Positions 1 through 8,602 of a stretch of 64,000 nt of DNA are shown in pieces (within the stretch, counting starts at the first letter, position 1; each line of letters opens with the position of its first letter). The notes below the pieces were generated by a model that saw only the letters and a list, made by a program, of their open reading frames with translations, had not been told where the DNA came from and ran no database searches. Where the stretch lies: the NCBI RefSeq assembly GCF_029537375.1, contig NZ_CP120679.1:1414001-1478000 (forward strand). Reading direction: 5' to 3'. The translations under genes were made by a program, and so were the position numbers. This DNA is from Bacillus sp. HSf4 (GTDB taxonomy: Bacteria; Bacillota; Bacilli; Bacillales; Bacillaceae).

Positions 1-822
1 AGCTGGACGTACAGACACTTTTTTAAAGATGAGCTGAAGAAACGGTTTATTTTGGACGACGAAGCCTTATATAAAAAGCGGATTGTCACCGTGGGTGATA
101 CGTATTACCACCATTCCACGGCAGAGGACAATTTGTTTCTGCCGAAAAGCTACATCAGGCAGCTTGACGATATGAAGGAATATGATCCGGATCTTTACCG
201 GATTGCCCGGAAAGGCCGCTTTGGAGTGAACGGCACAAGGGTTTTGCCGCAGTTTGAAGTGATGAAGCATGAAACGGTCATGAAACAAATCGACCGCATT
301 TCAAATCCTTTAAAGCGAACCGGAATGGACTTTGGGTTTGAAGAATCCTACAATGCCGTCATTCGTGCGGTGATCGATCCCGAGCAAAAATACCTTTATA
401 TTTACTGGGAGTATTACAAAAACAAGCTGACAGACGATATGACGGCGAAGGACCTTGATGAGCTCCGCGGCACACAGGAGCTCATTAAAGCCGATCCGGC
501 CGAGCCGAAAAGCATCCAGTATTTCAGGCAAAACGGTTTTAATATGATAGGCGCCCGCAAATTCCAGGGGTCCCGCCTCCAATATACGAAAAAAATCAAA
601 CGGTTTAAAAAAATCTTTTGCTCCGACCGCTGCATCCATACGATCTATGAATTACAGCCCCTGACCTATGCCGCGGATAAAGACGGACACCTGAAAGAGG
701 ACCGGTTCACGATTGACCCGCACACTCTTTCCGCTTTATGGTACGCGCTCGATGACTATGAAGTCACAGATTTAAAAGCGGAACCGGATGTGAAACAACG
801 TCCGAACAGGAAAAGGAGGTAA
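1..822 (+). CDS. xtmB: Phage terminase large subunit, C-terminal part (XtmB-like)
   Basis: This is the DNA-packaging motor subunit. The open frame runs in from base 1 with no start, so the N-terminal ATPase domain lies outside the window and 273 residues are visible. The visible part is the RuvC-like headful nuclease domain. An acidic residue sits in the motif MDFGFEE (Asp codon at 328-330), and a second acidic stretch, [17 protein letters not shown], lies near the end, as in phage terminases. The TTG at 52 is not a real start, because coding sequence continues upstream ([14 protein letters not shown]). The stop is 3 bases before the portal gene and an AGGAGG site lies in the last codons. It resembles PBSX XtmB. 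Identity is good; the missing 5' end prevents checking Walker motifs. Confidence 0.9.
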   Translation, partial: SWTYRHFFKDELKKRFILDDEALYKKRIVTVGDTYYHHSTAEDNLFLPKSYIRQLDDMKEYDPDLYRIARKGRFGVNGTRVLPQFEVMKHETVMKQIDRISNPLKRTGMDFGFEESYNAVIRAVIDPEQKYLYIYWEYYKNKLTDDMTAKDLDELRGTQELIKADPAEPKSIQYFRQNGFNMIGARKFQGSRLQYTKKIKRFKKIFCSDRCIHTIYELQPLTYAADKDGHLKEDRFTIDPHTLSALWYALDDYEVTDLKAEPDVKQRPNRKRR

Positions 823-825
823 CAC

Positions 826-2337
826 ATGACTTCTCAACAAATGGTAAGAGCAAAGGTCATGAAATCCCAGTATCGGGGACCTGTGACAAAACAAATTTAT
901 GAAGATCAATTTTCGGAGATTTACGGCGATGACATTCTCGCGCCTCCATACAATCTCAAGGAGCTGAAAATGATCGCCGAATATTCTTCCATTCTCCAGC
1001 AATGTATTGATGCCTATAAGACAAATATTGCCGGATTCGGGCTTTCAGCCGAATACGCATTTGATTTTAACGGAGCGGATGTAACACCTGAGCAAAAAGC
1101 AGCGGCTGAAGCTGATTGGAGCAAGCTTGAGGAATTTTGCCGCCATCTTCATTTCGATGAATCGGCTGAAACGGTGTTGGGCTATATGATAGAAGACCGG
1201 GAAAAAACGGGGAACGGCTTTTTGGAAGTGTTAAGGAACGGCGCGGGGCAGCCGGCGGGAATTGAGTATCTTGATGTGAAAAACATGCGCGTCTGCGGAT
1301 TGACAGAGCCGGTCGAGATCGAGTTTGCCTATTTAGAAAACGGAACCGTGAAAAAAATGAAAAGGCAGAAAAAATTCCGCAAATATGTTCAGATGATCGA
1401 CGGAAGAAAGGTGTACTTCAAAGAGTACGGCGACCCGCGCATCATGGATATGACAACAGGCGAATTTAACCGGAAGACGCCTGTTGAAGAAAGGGCGAAT
1501 GAAGCGGTTCATTTTAAAATCGGCAGCGGTGTTTACGGTGTTCCCCGATGGATCGGAAATATCGTCAATCTCTACGGCGCGAGGAAGGCGGAAGAACTGA
1601 ACTACATGTATTTCAGACAGGGGCGGCATGTGCCGGCTGTGATCACGGTCGAAAACGGCATGCTTTCAGAGACTTCCTACAGAGAGCTGCAGGAATATAT
1701 GAATGATTTGGAAGGTGTCGAAAATGCGCATAAGTTTCTTTTGATCGAAGCGGAAGGCATTTCTCAAGAAAAAGATATCCACGGGACGCAAGATATTACC
1801 CCGGTGAAAGTGGAGATCAAATCGCTGGCTGAAATCTTGCAGGAAGATGCGCTGTTTCTTGAATATGACGAAAAAAGCCGCAATAAAATCCGTTCATCCT
1901 TCAGGCTTCCGCCGCTTTACACTGGAGACGCCCATGAATATAACAGGGCAACGGCTGATACAGCGCGCAAAATAACCGAGGAACAGGTTTTTGAGCCGGA
2001 GCGGAAAATCCTGATCGGCAAGCTGAATACGCTGTTTCTGCGCGACTTGCGGATTCATCATGCCCGGCTGCAGTTAAAAGGACCAGACTTTCGCGACCCG
2101 CTGGAGATCGCAAAAGTGCTTGGTCCTTTTATTCAGGCGGGAGCGGTTTCCGCGAACGATCTGCGGGATTTGGCGGGAAGGGTGCTCGGCAAAACGCTTG
2201 ACGAATGGCCTGAAGAAGCTTACAACCGTCCGGCAGCCGGACAGGCCCAGACTCAGGGAGCTTCTGAAATCGCAAGCCTCCTGCCCGAATTAAAAGCGAT
2301 GATCGAGTCGTTCAACAACAGCCCTGAAAGGAGGTGA
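826..2337 (+). CDS. xkdE: Phage portal protein (XkdE-like)
   Basis: This 503-residue protein forms the portal ring at the capsid vertex, through which DNA is packaged and to which the tail joins. It has the portal family layout: an N-terminal part mentioning QCIDAYKTNIAGFG, a middle part with VPRWIGNIVNLYGARKAEE, and the conserved stretch TGDAHEYNRATADTARKITE around residues 360-390. The last 60 residues are low-complexity and Ala/Gln rich. The ATG at 826 follows AGGAGG (814-819) at good spacing. It directly follows the terminase and precedes the protease gene, the standard head-gene order. The length fits PBSX XkdE. Confidence 0.92.
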   Translation: MTSQQMVRAKVMKSQYRGPVTKQIYEDQFSEIYGDDILAPPYNLKELKMIAEYSSILQQCIDAYKTNIAGFGLSAEYAFDFNGADVTPEQKAAAEADWSKLEEFCRHLHFDESAETVLGYMIEDREKTGNGFLEVLRNGAGQPAGIEYLDVKNMRVCGLTEPVEIEFAYLENGTVKKMKRQKKFRKYVQMIDGRKVYFKEYGDPRIMDMTTGEFNRKTPVEERANEAVHFKIGSGVYGVPRWIGNIVNLYGARKAEELNYMYFRQGRHVPAVITVENGMLSETSYRELQEYMNDLEGVENAHKFLLIEAEGISQEKDIHGTQDITPVKVEIKSLAEILQEDALFLEYDEKSRNKIRSSFRLPPLYTGDAHEYNRATADTARKITEEQVFEPERKILIGKLNTLFLRDLRIHHARLQLKGPDFRDPLEIAKVLGPFIQAGAVSANDLRDLAGRVLGKTLDEWPEEAYNRPAAGQAQTQGASEIASLLPELKAMIESFNNSPERR

Positions 2338-2344
2338 ACACTGC

Positions 2345-3193
2345 GTGCCGAGAGAGCTGAAAAATGCAAAAATCAATTTCGTCAGTTATGTCGACAAGGC
2401 AGCCAACCAAAAGAGATTCTTTTTAACCAAATCAAAGCAAACGCCGACCTTTCAAAAGGAAGTCAAGCTGATCGCAAAAGCGGAGGATGAAAAAAAGCTC
2501 GTCTACGGTGTGGTCTATGAACCGAATGTCATCGATGCCCACCAAGATTTCATGACGGCTGAGGAAATCCAAAAAGCGGCTCACGGTTTTCTGAAAGACG
2601 CCCGCAAGATTGACAAAGACCACAATTTTCAGGGCGGTGTCGGCGAAGTTGTCGAATCCTATATCGCTCCGGCCGATTTTGAAGTGAACGGCGAAACGAT
2701 TGCCAAAGGCTCTTGGGTTCTGGTCACAAAAGCGTGTGATGAAGTCTGGGAGCAGATCAAAAAAGGAGAAATAACAGGCTACAGCATGGCCGGCACCGCT
2801 GAAACGCTTGACCATCAATCAGCACCCGGCGAAAAAAACGATGAGGCGGGCAGCTTCATTCAGATGTTTAAGCATATTTTCGCAGGAAATAAACAAAAAA
2901 CGGGAGAGGGAGAAAAAGAAATGAAACGAGCAGAAGTCCAGGGAACGATCGAATCTGTCTTGGCCCCGCTTCTTAAGCGCCTTGACGCATTGGAAGAACA
3001 GACGGAAGCAAACGAAAATCAAGAGCAATCAGACATTGACAAACATGTGAAAGACATCGTCCAAAAAATGCTCGAACCCCTTATTGCACGCATTGAAGCA
3101 CTGGAGAAGACGAGAGGCGCTTCAAAGCAGACGGCAGATGAAAAAGGCGAAGCAGAAGAAGTGAAAAAATCGATTTGGAGCGGACTGCTTTAA
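2345..3193 (+). CDS. xkdF: Prohead protease with scaffold-like C-terminus (XkdF-like)
   Basis: This 282-residue protein has a GTG start at 2345 behind AAAGGAGGTG (2327-2336). Residues about 40-160 match the XkdF putative serine protease family ([19 protein letters not shown], then KIDKDHNF). That domain is expected to cleave head proteins during capsid maturation. Residues about 190-282 are charged, Glu/Lys rich and heptad-like ([18 protein letters not shown], then [13 protein letters not shown]), which looks like a coiled-coil scaffold. No separate scaffold gene lies between it and the capsid gene. An internal in-frame ATG with a ribosome site (2921) could make the scaffold alone. Protease assignment is by family recognition; the scaffold role is inferred. 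Confidence 0.85.
   Translation: MPRELKNAKINFVSYVDKAANQKRFFLTKSKQTPTFQKEVKLIAKAEDEKKLVYGVVYEPNVIDAHQDFMTAEEIQKAAHGFLKDARKIDKDHNFQGGVGEVVESYIAPADFEVNGETIAKGSWVLVTKACDEVWEQIKKGEITGYSMAGTAETLDHQSAPGEKNDEAGSFIQMFKHIFAGNKQKTGEGEKEMKRAEVQGTIESVLAPLLKRLDALEEQTEANENQEQSDIDKHVKDIVQKMLEPLIARIEALEKTRGASKQTADEKGEAEEVKKSIWSGLL
2921..3193 (+). CDS. Possible internal in-frame scaffold product of xkdF
   Basis: This is a nested reading of the xkdF frame. An ATG at 2921 (codon 193 of xkdF) is preceded by the purine-rich stretch GGGAGAGGGAG (2902-2912), ending 8 bases before it. It would give a 90-residue, highly charged, coiled-coil-like peptide. Phages with a protease-scaffold fusion often make free scaffold from an internal start (lambda C/Nu3 is the classic case). 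I see the start and the ribosome site; that it is used is inference. Confidence 0.4.
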   Translation: MKRAEVQGTIESVLAPLLKRLDALEEQTEANENQEQSDIDKHVKDIVQKMLEPLIARIEALEKTRGASKQTADEKGEAEEVKKSIWSGLL

Positions 3194-3210
3194 TTAAGAG
3201 GAGGAAAACA

Positions 3211-4146
3211 ATGAGAAACCAAGATATTATTCAGAAAGCTGAAATGTCGCTTGCATCGCTGAAAAGCGGAGGATTGATGAATCCGGCGCAGGCTTCCGCA
3301 TTTATTCGCATGGTGCAAAATACGCCGACGATTTTCAATGAATCACGCGTCATCCAAATGGAGAGCGATTCACAGAAATTTGAAAAAATCGGATTCGGCC
3401 AGCGAATTTTAAGGGCAGCCGATGAAGGAAAAACACTGACTGATGATCAATTAACCGTTCCTGTGACAAGCACCGTGCAGCTGAACACGAAAGAAGTCAT
3501 CGCAGAAGTCAATATTACGTATGACACGCTTGAAAACAACATCGAAAAAGACGGTCTTACAAATACGCTGATGCAAATGCTGGCCGAACGGGCCGCCGTC
3601 GATATCGAAGAACTGATTGTCAACGGTGATGTCACATCGTCCGATCCGTATCTCGCCCAGCTTGACGGCATCAGGAAGCAGTCCGTTTCCCACATCGTCG
3701 ATGCCGGAGGCGAACAAATCAGCCGCCAGCTTTTTAAACAGGGGCTCAAAGCAGTACCTGCGAAATACATGCGCGTTCCCCAAGAATTCAGGTTCTATAC
3801 ATCGATCGGTCAGGAAGTGGAATGGAAGGACCGCGTCGCAGACCGGCAGACCAATCTCGGGGATGCGGCCGTTCAAGGCGGGCTGTCAACCGCATTCGGC
3901 GTGCCAGTAAAAGGGGTATCAAACATTCAGCCGTATACCTATGGGGAAGGGGATGCAGCAGGAGAAGCTTCGGACATCATTTTGACGCATCCGAAAAATA
4001 TTATTCTCGGTTTCTCGCGGAATATCAGAATCGAAGTTGATAAAGACATTCGCGCCCGCAAATTTATCATCGTCCTGACTGCAAAACTGGACAGCAAATT
4101 CGAAGAAGAAGATGCCGTGGCAAAAATCATGAATGTGAAAGAGTAG
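3211..4146 (+). CDS. xkdG: Major capsid protein (XkdG-like)
   Basis: This is the shell-forming major head protein, 311 residues from ATG 3211, the same length I recall for B. subtilis XkdG. The start is chosen because AAGAGGAGG (3196-3204) precedes it; an upstream in-frame start (3175) would overlap xkdF and has no ribosome site. The N-terminus is helical ([18 protein letters not shown]), followed by a beta-rich body with [21 protein letters not shown] and [16 protein letters not shown] segments, and the C-terminal [20 protein letters not shown]. It lies directly after the protease/scaffold gene, as expected for a head-maturation module. Confidence 0.9.
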   Translation: MRNQDIIQKAEMSLASLKSGGLMNPAQASAFIRMVQNTPTIFNESRVIQMESDSQKFEKIGFGQRILRAADEGKTLTDDQLTVPVTSTVQLNTKEVIAEVNITYDTLENNIEKDGLTNTLMQMLAERAAVDIEELIVNGDVTSSDPYLAQLDGIRKQSVSHIVDAGGEQISRQLFKQGLKAVPAKYMRVPQEFRFYTSIGQEVEWKDRVADRQTNLGDAAVQGGLSTAFGVPVKGVSNIQPYTYGEGDAAGEASDIILTHPKNIILGFSRNIRIEVDKDIRARKFIIVLTAKLDSKFEEEDAVAKIMNVKE

Positions 4147-4151
4147 CAGCA

Positions 4152-4328
4152 ATGTATAGCGCAAGACTCGTAAAAGGCAAAACATATGATGTGAAAGGCA
4201 TAAGGTTCAGCTTTCAAGAAGAACAGCCCATTTCCAGAGATCTTTACAGGTATTTAAAAGGAAACCCATGCTTTGAAGTGAAGGAAACGCGCCGGAGGAT
4301 GGCGGGAAAGGATGAACGAAAATGCTGA
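4152..4328 (+). CDS. Short YqbF-like phage protein (N-terminal domain only)
   Basis: This 58-residue reading frame begins MYSARLVKGKTYDVKG and ends ...AGKDERKC. The start resembles the N-terminal domain of skin-element YqbF, but the rest of that larger protein is absent. Its ATG lies 6 bases after the capsid stop and its stop overlaps the next start (ATGCTGA at 4322-4328), which argues for translational coupling. No strong ribosome site is visible. It may be a small head-completion or decoration protein, or a shortened relic kept for coupling. Function is unknown. Confidence 0.6.
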   Translation: MYSARLVKGKTYDVKGIRFSFQEEQPISRDLYRYLKGNPCFEVKETRRRMAGKDERKC

Positions 4329-4696
4329 TCACACCTGATGATATCATCCAGTATTCCGTGTTTGAGGCTGTGAAAAAACGTTCTCCCGAGTTGCTGCGCC
4401 AGGATATTCTCGAAGCCGAAGCAGATGTCAGACAGATCACGGGCCACCTTTTCACTGATGTGACATATCAGCCGCTGCCGGACAAAGCAAGGCTCGCGTT
4501 GCTGAAGCTGGCGCAGTATCATGCGTTAAAAAACGGTGATGAGTCATTCATGAAGGGCTATCAATCCGAGAAGTTAGGAGACTATTCTTATACCCTCTCC
4601 GGCGGCGGGGGCATGGTGAAGCCGGATGTTTACAAACTTCTTGAAGAATATATTTCCGATTACGAATCCGCCCGCTTCAAGGTGCGTGCGATATGA
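4322..4696 (+). CDS. yqbG: Head-tail connector protein (YqbG-like)
   Basis: This 124-residue protein resembles skin-element YqbG (DUF3199), a likely adaptor that sits between portal and tail. Recognisable stretches are MLITPDDIIQYSVFEAVK, the acidic DILEAEADVRQITGH, LALLKLAQYHALKNGDESF and the Gly-rich turn SGGGGMVKPDVY. All-helical character with one Gly loop is typical of gp6/gp15-type adaptors. The start overlaps the stop of the upstream small gene and the stop overlaps the start of the next gene (4693), so the head-completion genes are translationally coupled. Confidence 0.8.
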   Translation: MLITPDDIIQYSVFEAVKKRSPELLRQDILEAEADVRQITGHLFTDVTYQPLPDKARLALLKLAQYHALKNGDESFMKGYQSEKLGDYSYTLSGGGGMVKPDVYKLLEEYISDYESARFKVRAI

Positions 4697-5049
4697 GCTA
4701 CCGGCATTTATTGAGCGACCGCTGTGATATCTATCACGTCAAAAAAGAACAGGCGCCGGAAACGAAATACGGCGTTCCGGCGGCGGACCTTCAGCCGCTT
4801 CGCACATACGGAGAAACCCCTGATCACGTCGATGTTCCCTGCTATTTTGCAGAAAAAAATCAGTCGCTTGTGCAAAAGGATCCGGAACAGGTCATTTATC
4901 ATTCTTATTTGGTGCATTTTCCGCGGGATGCGGATGTCCGTCTGCATGATCAAGTCGTCTGGAACGGTACCGGCTACACACTGCAAAAACCGCGAAACAT
5001 CAAAGATCATCATTGGGAAGTGCTCGCAGTAAGGGATGAAAAACTATGA
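4693..5049 (+). CDS. xkdH: Head-closure protein (XkdH/YqbH-like)
   Basis: This 118-residue, beta-rich protein is of the XkdH/YqbH family (DUF3599), in the position of a head-closure or stopper ring protein. Visible features are MSYRHLLSDRCDIYHVKK at the N-terminus, VDVPCYFAEKNQSLVQKD in the middle and LHDQVVWNGTGYTLQKPR near the end, matching the small beta-barrel pattern of stopper proteins. ATG 4693 overlaps the previous stop by 4 bases, and its own stop overlaps the next ATG at 5046. The gene name is by family and position. Confidence 0.8.
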   Translation: MSYRHLLSDRCDIYHVKKEQAPETKYGVPAADLQPLRTYGETPDHVDVPCYFAEKNQSLVQKDPEQVIYHSYLVHFPRDADVRLHDQVVWNGTGYTLQKPRNIKDHHWEVLAVRDEKL

Positions 5050-5534
5050 AAATCACAGGCTTGAAACAGCTGTCAGAAGCGCTTGACGAAGCGGCAAGCG
5101 GAGGCTTTCAGAAACAGGCGGCCGCCTGGCTGGAACAGGCCGGACTCGATTTTTTAGAGCTCATCAGCCGGGAAATCATTCAGGCGGAATCTGTTGATAC
5201 CGGCCGGCTGCTGCGCTCATTCCGGCGGGGAGCCGAGGAAAATATTTGGATAGTAGAAAGCGGCGGGCTGTCGCTTGAACTAGGCACTGAATTGGAGTAT
5301 GCCTCATTTGTAAATGACGGCCATTGGACAGGAGCAAAGGACGGAATCAGGTGGATTCCCGGAAGGTGGCAGGGCGGCCGCTTTTTCTATGATCCCGGAT
5401 CAACGGCCGGTATGGCCTTGAAACGCAAATGGGTGGAAGGGACAGGCTATTGGGAGCACGCGTTTTCGATATTTGCGCGTTTATTTGAAGAACGCCTGTC
5501 TGAAAGGCTGGAAACTTGGCTCGATTCCTTGTAA
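5046..5534 (+). CDS. xkdI: HK97 gp10-like tail completion protein (XkdI-like)
   Basis: This 162-residue protein belongs to the HK97 gp10/XkdI group, thought to complete the neck end of the tail. Key visible stretches are EAASGGFQKQAAAWLEQAG, the conserved DTGRLLRSFRRG at about residues 57-68, and ELGTELEYASFVNDGHWT, the typical 'YAxxVNxGH' signature of gp10 proteins. The start codon overlaps the stop of xkdH (ATGA at 5046-5049). The next gene begins 12 bases after the stop, behind AGGAGGTG. Confidence 0.85.
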   Translation: MKITGLKQLSEALDEAASGGFQKQAAAWLEQAGLDFLELISREIIQAESVDTGRLLRSFRRGAEENIWIVESGGLSLELGTELEYASFVNDGHWTGAKDGIRWIPGRWQGGRFFYDPGSTAGMALKRKWVEGTGYWEHAFSIFARLFEERLSERLETWLDSL

Positions 5535-5546
5535 GGAGGTGATGAT

Positions 5547-5987
5547 GTGAACGATGAAACGGGATCTGTCATGAATTTCTTTTATCAAACATTTCCTGCG
5601 GTATGCTATGAAAAAGAAGTTCCCGATCATTTTCAAATCCCGTCGCTTTATTTTCCGCCTCCTCGTGTCTTTGATGAAAATGATACAGTCTCAACGTTCA
5701 AGAAGGTGTTCACCTTGAATGTCAGACTGTTTCATCATGACTCACAAGCGGCCCTCGATCAAGCGGAACGGATCGCAGACGCCGTAAGAGAGGCACGTCA
5801 TATGATCCCGCTGATTGATCAGTCGGGCGCCGGCACCGGGGAAAGCTTGAGAATCAACAGAATCGAGACAAGGATCGGGGATCGCGGGACGGCCTCCATT
5901 ATTGTGCAATGGAACAGCCGCTACTGGTATAAAAGAGAGGCTCAGCCTTCACTTGAAACAATTGATGTGACAAACGGGGTGAAATAA
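5547..5987 (+). CDS. xkdJ: Tail terminator-type phage protein (XkdJ/YqbJ-like)
   Basis: This 146-residue protein begins at GTG 5547, behind TAAGGAGGTGATG. It carries the pattern of the XkdJ/YqbJ family: VFTLNVRLFHHDSQAALDQ, then AERIADAVREARHMIPLID, then RIETRIGDRGTASIIVQW. That alpha/beta layout, with position directly after gp10 and before the sheath, fits a tail terminator or sheath-cap protein, but no catalytic residues can be pointed to. The gene name rests on order and family resemblance. Confidence 0.75.
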   Translation: MNDETGSVMNFFYQTFPAVCYEKEVPDHFQIPSLYFPPPRVFDENDTVSTFKKVFTLNVRLFHHDSQAALDQAERIADAVREARHMIPLIDQSGAGTGESLRINRIETRIGDRGTASIIVQWNSRYWYKREAQPSLETIDVTNGVK

Positions 5988-6203
5988 TTGACAGTCAGCA
6001 AAAAGACGAAATCAGCAGCAAAAAAGGCGCCACAGGAAGCGCTTTTTTACATTGAGGATCTGCGGGAGCACGCGAAAGAGCTTTTCGGTGTAAAGCCGGA
6101 AGTGCTTGACGGTGCTCTTTTTCATGTGAAAGAAAGACAGATTGCAAAAACCGAAGCAAGTCAGCTTATCCAAACATTTTTAGCCAAGGAGGTCATCAAT
6201 TAA
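5988..6203 (+). CDS. yqzN: Small phage protein (YqzN-like)
   Basis: This 71-residue basic protein starts with TTG directly after the xkdJ stop. The N-terminus is Lys/Ala rich (MTVSKKTKSAAKKAPQEA). The C-terminal half, YIEDLREHAKELFGVKPEVL then FHVKERQIAKTEASQLIQ, is predicted helical. It resembles skin-element YqzN, which sits just upstream of the sheath gene there too. The stop overlaps the sheath start (ATG 6203), suggesting coupling. Function is unknown; a helper of sheath assembly is possible. Confidence 0.7.
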   Translation: MTVSKKTKSAAKKAPQEALFYIEDLREHAKELFGVKPEVLDGALFHVKERQIAKTEASQLIQTFLAKEVIN

Positions 6204-7549
6204 TGAACGGCGGAACATTCACACCAGGCAAAGAAAAAGAGCGTGCCGGCATTTACTTTAATTTCAAAACGACAGCAGAGGAACGGGTCTCTCTCGGAAA
6301 CCGCGGCACTGTGGCGCTTCCTCTTGTCACCAGCTGGGGAGAGCCGAAAACATTCGCAGCCATTTCAAGCATCGAGGATTTAAACAAAAAAGTGGGATTG
6401 AACATTGATGATCCGTCTCTTCTGTTATTCCGCGAAGCGAAGAAAAACGCGGAGACGGTCCTTTTATACCGATTAAATACAGGTGTTCCAGCCAAAGCTC
6501 AAATTGGCGAAACACTGACGGTCACTGCAAAATACGGCGGTGAAAAAGGGAATAACATATCCATCCGCATTTCCGAGAATGTTCTCGATCCAAAAAAATA
6601 TGATGTGACGACGTTTGTCGGTACAGATGAAGCAGACCGCCAGACCGTTACGACAGGTGCAGAGCTCACGGCAAATGCTTATGTCATTTTTCAAGGTGAA
6701 GGCGCACTTGAGCTGACAGCCGGCACGGCGCTGTCCGGCGGTGAAAACGGTACAGCAAGCGTCGCGGATTACACGGCTTTTTTGGATGCTGCCGAAAAAG
6801 AATATTTTCATACGATCGCTTTGCCTGTCGCTGACAACGAGCAGCTGAAAGCGACATTTGCAGCTTTCATTAAGCGTCTGCGCGACAAACAAGGCCAAAA
6901 AGTTCAAGGTGTTGTCGCCAATTATGCCGCTGATCATGAAGGCATCATAAATGTGACAGGAGGCGTCGTCCTTGAAGACGGCACGGAAATCACTCCTGAC
7001 AAAGCAACGGCATGGGTGGCCGGAGCCAGCGCGGGCGCGACTTTTAATCAGTCATTAACCTTTGTCGAATACGAAGGTGCTGTTGACGTTCTTGACCGCC
7101 TGGACGAAGACCAGGTGATTGAGCGCCTCAAAAAAGGCGAGTTCTTATTTACCTTTGACGCCCGCGATCAATCGGTCAGCGTCGAAAAAGACATCAACTC
7201 TTTAACAAGCTTTACGGAGGAAAAGAACAAGAAATTTTCGAAAAACAAAATCATCCGCGTCCTCGACGGGGTGAACAACGACTTGACCCGTGAATTGAAG
7301 ACTTTAATCAAAGCCCGTAAAGCAAGCGGCAGCGACATTCCTGCTTCCGAGGACGGATTGCAGTATGTCAAAACATTGATCATCCAATACATGACGGCGC
7401 TTCAGGAAGCGGGCGGCATTTCCGGTTTTGATTCGGAAAACGACATTGCCATTGCACTGAACGAAGACCGCGACGGATTTTTAATCGATGCAGCCATTCA
7501 GCCGGTTGATGCAGCAGAAAAATTCTACTTTAATGTGGAGGTAAAATAA
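6203..7549 (+). CDS. xkdK: Contractile tail sheath protein (XkdK-like)
   Basis: This 448-residue protein forms the contractile outer sheath. The N-terminus MNGGTFTPGKEKERAGIYFNF is characteristic of the family, as are GALELTAGTALSGGENG in the middle domain and the C-terminal GFLIDAAIQPVDAAEKFYFNVEV. That C-terminus supplies the strand that links subunits. The ribosome site AAGGAGG (6186-6192) lies in the end of the preceding gene. It is followed 1 base later by the tube gene, the standard sheath-tube pairing of myoviruses. This shows the element makes a contractile tail. Confidence 0.92.
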   Translation: MNGGTFTPGKEKERAGIYFNFKTTAEERVSLGNRGTVALPLVTSWGEPKTFAAISSIEDLNKKVGLNIDDPSLLLFREAKKNAETVLLYRLNTGVPAKAQIGETLTVTAKYGGEKGNNISIRISENVLDPKKYDVTTFVGTDEADRQTVTTGAELTANAYVIFQGEGALELTAGTALSGGENGTASVADYTAFLDAAEKEYFHTIALPVADNEQLKATFAAFIKRLRDKQGQKVQGVVANYAADHEGIINVTGGVVLEDGTEITPDKATAWVAGASAGATFNQSLTFVEYEGAVDVLDRLDEDQVIERLKKGEFLFTFDARDQSVSVEKDINSLTSFTEEKNKKFSKNKIIRVLDGVNNDLTRELKTLIKARKASGSDIPASEDGLQYVKTLIIQYMTALQEAGGISGFDSENDIAIALNEDRDGFLIDAAIQPVDAAEKFYFNVEVK

Positions 7550-7550
7550 T

Positions 7551-7994
7551 ATGGCATTAAAAGCGCAAAACACGATTTCAGGAAAAGAAGGACGCCTTTT
7601 TCTTGACGGTGAGGAAATGGCGCACATTAAAACATTTGAGGCGAATGTTGAAAAAAATAAAGCGGAAGTCAACATCATGGGACGCCGGATGACCGGCCAT
7701 AAAACAACAGGCGCAAATGGTACAGGAACGGCGACCTTCTATAAAGTAACGTCTCAATTCGTCACTTTAATGATGAACTATGTGAAAAAAGGCGATGATC
7801 CGTATTTTACTCTTCAAGCCGTCCTTGACGACCAGTCGTCAGGCCGCGGAACAGAACGCGTCACCTTGTATGACGTGAACTTCGACTCCGCCAAAATCGC
7901 CAGCCTTGATGTCGATTCAGAGGCGCTTGAAGAAGAAGTTCCGTTCACATTTGAAGATTTTGATGTGCCGGAAAAGCTGAAAGACACCTTTTAA
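7551..7994 (+). CDS. xkdM: Tail tube protein (XkdM-like)
   Basis: The inner tail tube protein is 147 residues, equal to the PBSX XkdM length I recall. It begins MALKAQNTISGKEGRLFLDG and carries VNIMGRRMTGHKTTGANGTG, the loop typical of this tube family, then the beta-rich LQAVLDDQSSGRGTERVTL. The start is 1 base after the sheath stop, with GGAGG at 7536-7540. After it the operon meets a 158-base non-coding stretch containing three hairpins, so this highly expressed head/tail block may end here. Confidence 0.92.
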   Translation: MALKAQNTISGKEGRLFLDGEEMAHIKTFEANVEKNKAEVNIMGRRMTGHKTTGANGTGTATFYKVTSQFVTLMMNYVKKGDDPYFTLQAVLDDQSSGRGTERVTLYDVNFDSAKIASLDVDSEALEEEVPFTFEDFDVPEKLKDTF

Positions 7995-8010
7995 ATAAAA
8001 ACAGGCTTAA

Positions 8011-8073
8011 AGGTGCTGGTCGCACCTAATGAAGCACGTTCGCCGGTCCTGCCATAGAAACAGATCGGCAGGA
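8011..8073 (+). other. Two stable hairpins between xkdM and xkdN
   Basis: Hairpin one has arms AGGTGC (8011-8016) and GCACCT (8022-8027) with a 5-base loop. Hairpin two has arms TCCTGCC (8047-8053) and GGCAGGA (8067-8073) around a 13-base loop. Neither is followed by a T run. They directly precede the terminator-like hairpin at 8085-8117. They could form 3'-end protection, a processing site or an antitermination/attenuation structure; sequence alone does not decide. Confidence 0.5.
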
Positions 8074-8084
8074 ATATTTAACCA

Positions 8085-8117
8085 AGTGCTCTCGCTCATC
8101 CGAGGGCGCTTTTTATT
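8085..8117 (+). terminator. Intrinsic terminator-like hairpin between xkdM and xkdN
   Basis: The arms AGTGCTCTCG (8085-8094) and CGAGGGCGCT (8101-8110) pair over 10 positions, with two G-U pairs, around a 6-base loop, and TTTTATT follows. It lies inside the late operon, so it would partly terminate transcription after the tube gene unless overridden. Confidence 0.65.
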
Positions 8118-8152
8118 GTGCAGAAATGAAAATTCAGGAGGAGCAATCAACC

Positions 8153-8602
8153 ATGAGCGAAAAACAAGAAGAAAAAGTATACGATCTTTCCTTTTTTATG
8201 CCTGGCCAAACCGTTGAAGCCGAGGAAATAAAAGTGCCGATTTCAAAGCGGTTCGCTGATAAAAAGGGCAATGTCATTCCGTTTGTGTTCAAGCCGATTA
8301 CAACAGAGCGAATCGATGAGCTGGAAAAAGAAAATACAACATATAAAAACATCAAAGGCAGAGGCCGTGTCAAAGACCTCGACACCCAGCGTTTTTATGC
8401 GAGAATTGCGATCGAATCCACCATCTATCCTGATTTCCGTTCAAAAGAATTAAGAGACGCATATCAAACAGCCGATCCTGTCGAAGTCGCCAAACGCGTT
8501 CTCTCCGTCGGCGGAGAATACGCAAACTGGCTCAATAAGGCGATTGAAATCAACGGCTTTGAAGACGATCTCGAAGACCTGGAAGAAGAAGCAAAAAACT
8601 GA
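8153..8602 (+). CDS. xkdN: Tail assembly chaperone, short form (XkdN-like)
   Basis: This 149-residue protein resembles XkdN/YqbN, the G-type tail assembly chaperone that coats the tape measure protein before tube polymerisation. I prefer ATG 8153, with CAGGAGGAG at 8136-8144, over the in-frame ATG 8126, which has no ribosome site. Visible stretches are IKVPISKRFADKKGNVIPF, then RIAIESTIYPDFRSKELRD, then an acidic C-terminus (FEDDLEDLEEEAKN). The last sense codons GCA AAA AAC contain the -1 slippery heptamer A-AAA-AAC, allowing a longer GT form. Position immediately upstream of the tape measure gene is diagnostic. Confidence 0.88.
   Translation: MSEKQEEKVYDLSFFMPGQTVEAEEIKVPISKRFADKKGNVIPFVFKPITTERIDELEKENTTYKNIKGRGRVKDLDTQRFYARIAIESTIYPDFRSKELRDAYQTADPVEVAKRVLSVGGEYANWLNKAIEINGFEDDLEDLEEEAKN

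Noticed and set aside
8029..8217. 62-residue frame across the xkdM-xkdN gap
   Set aside because: It overlaps hairpins and the xkdN start in a different frame; no ribosome site or family.
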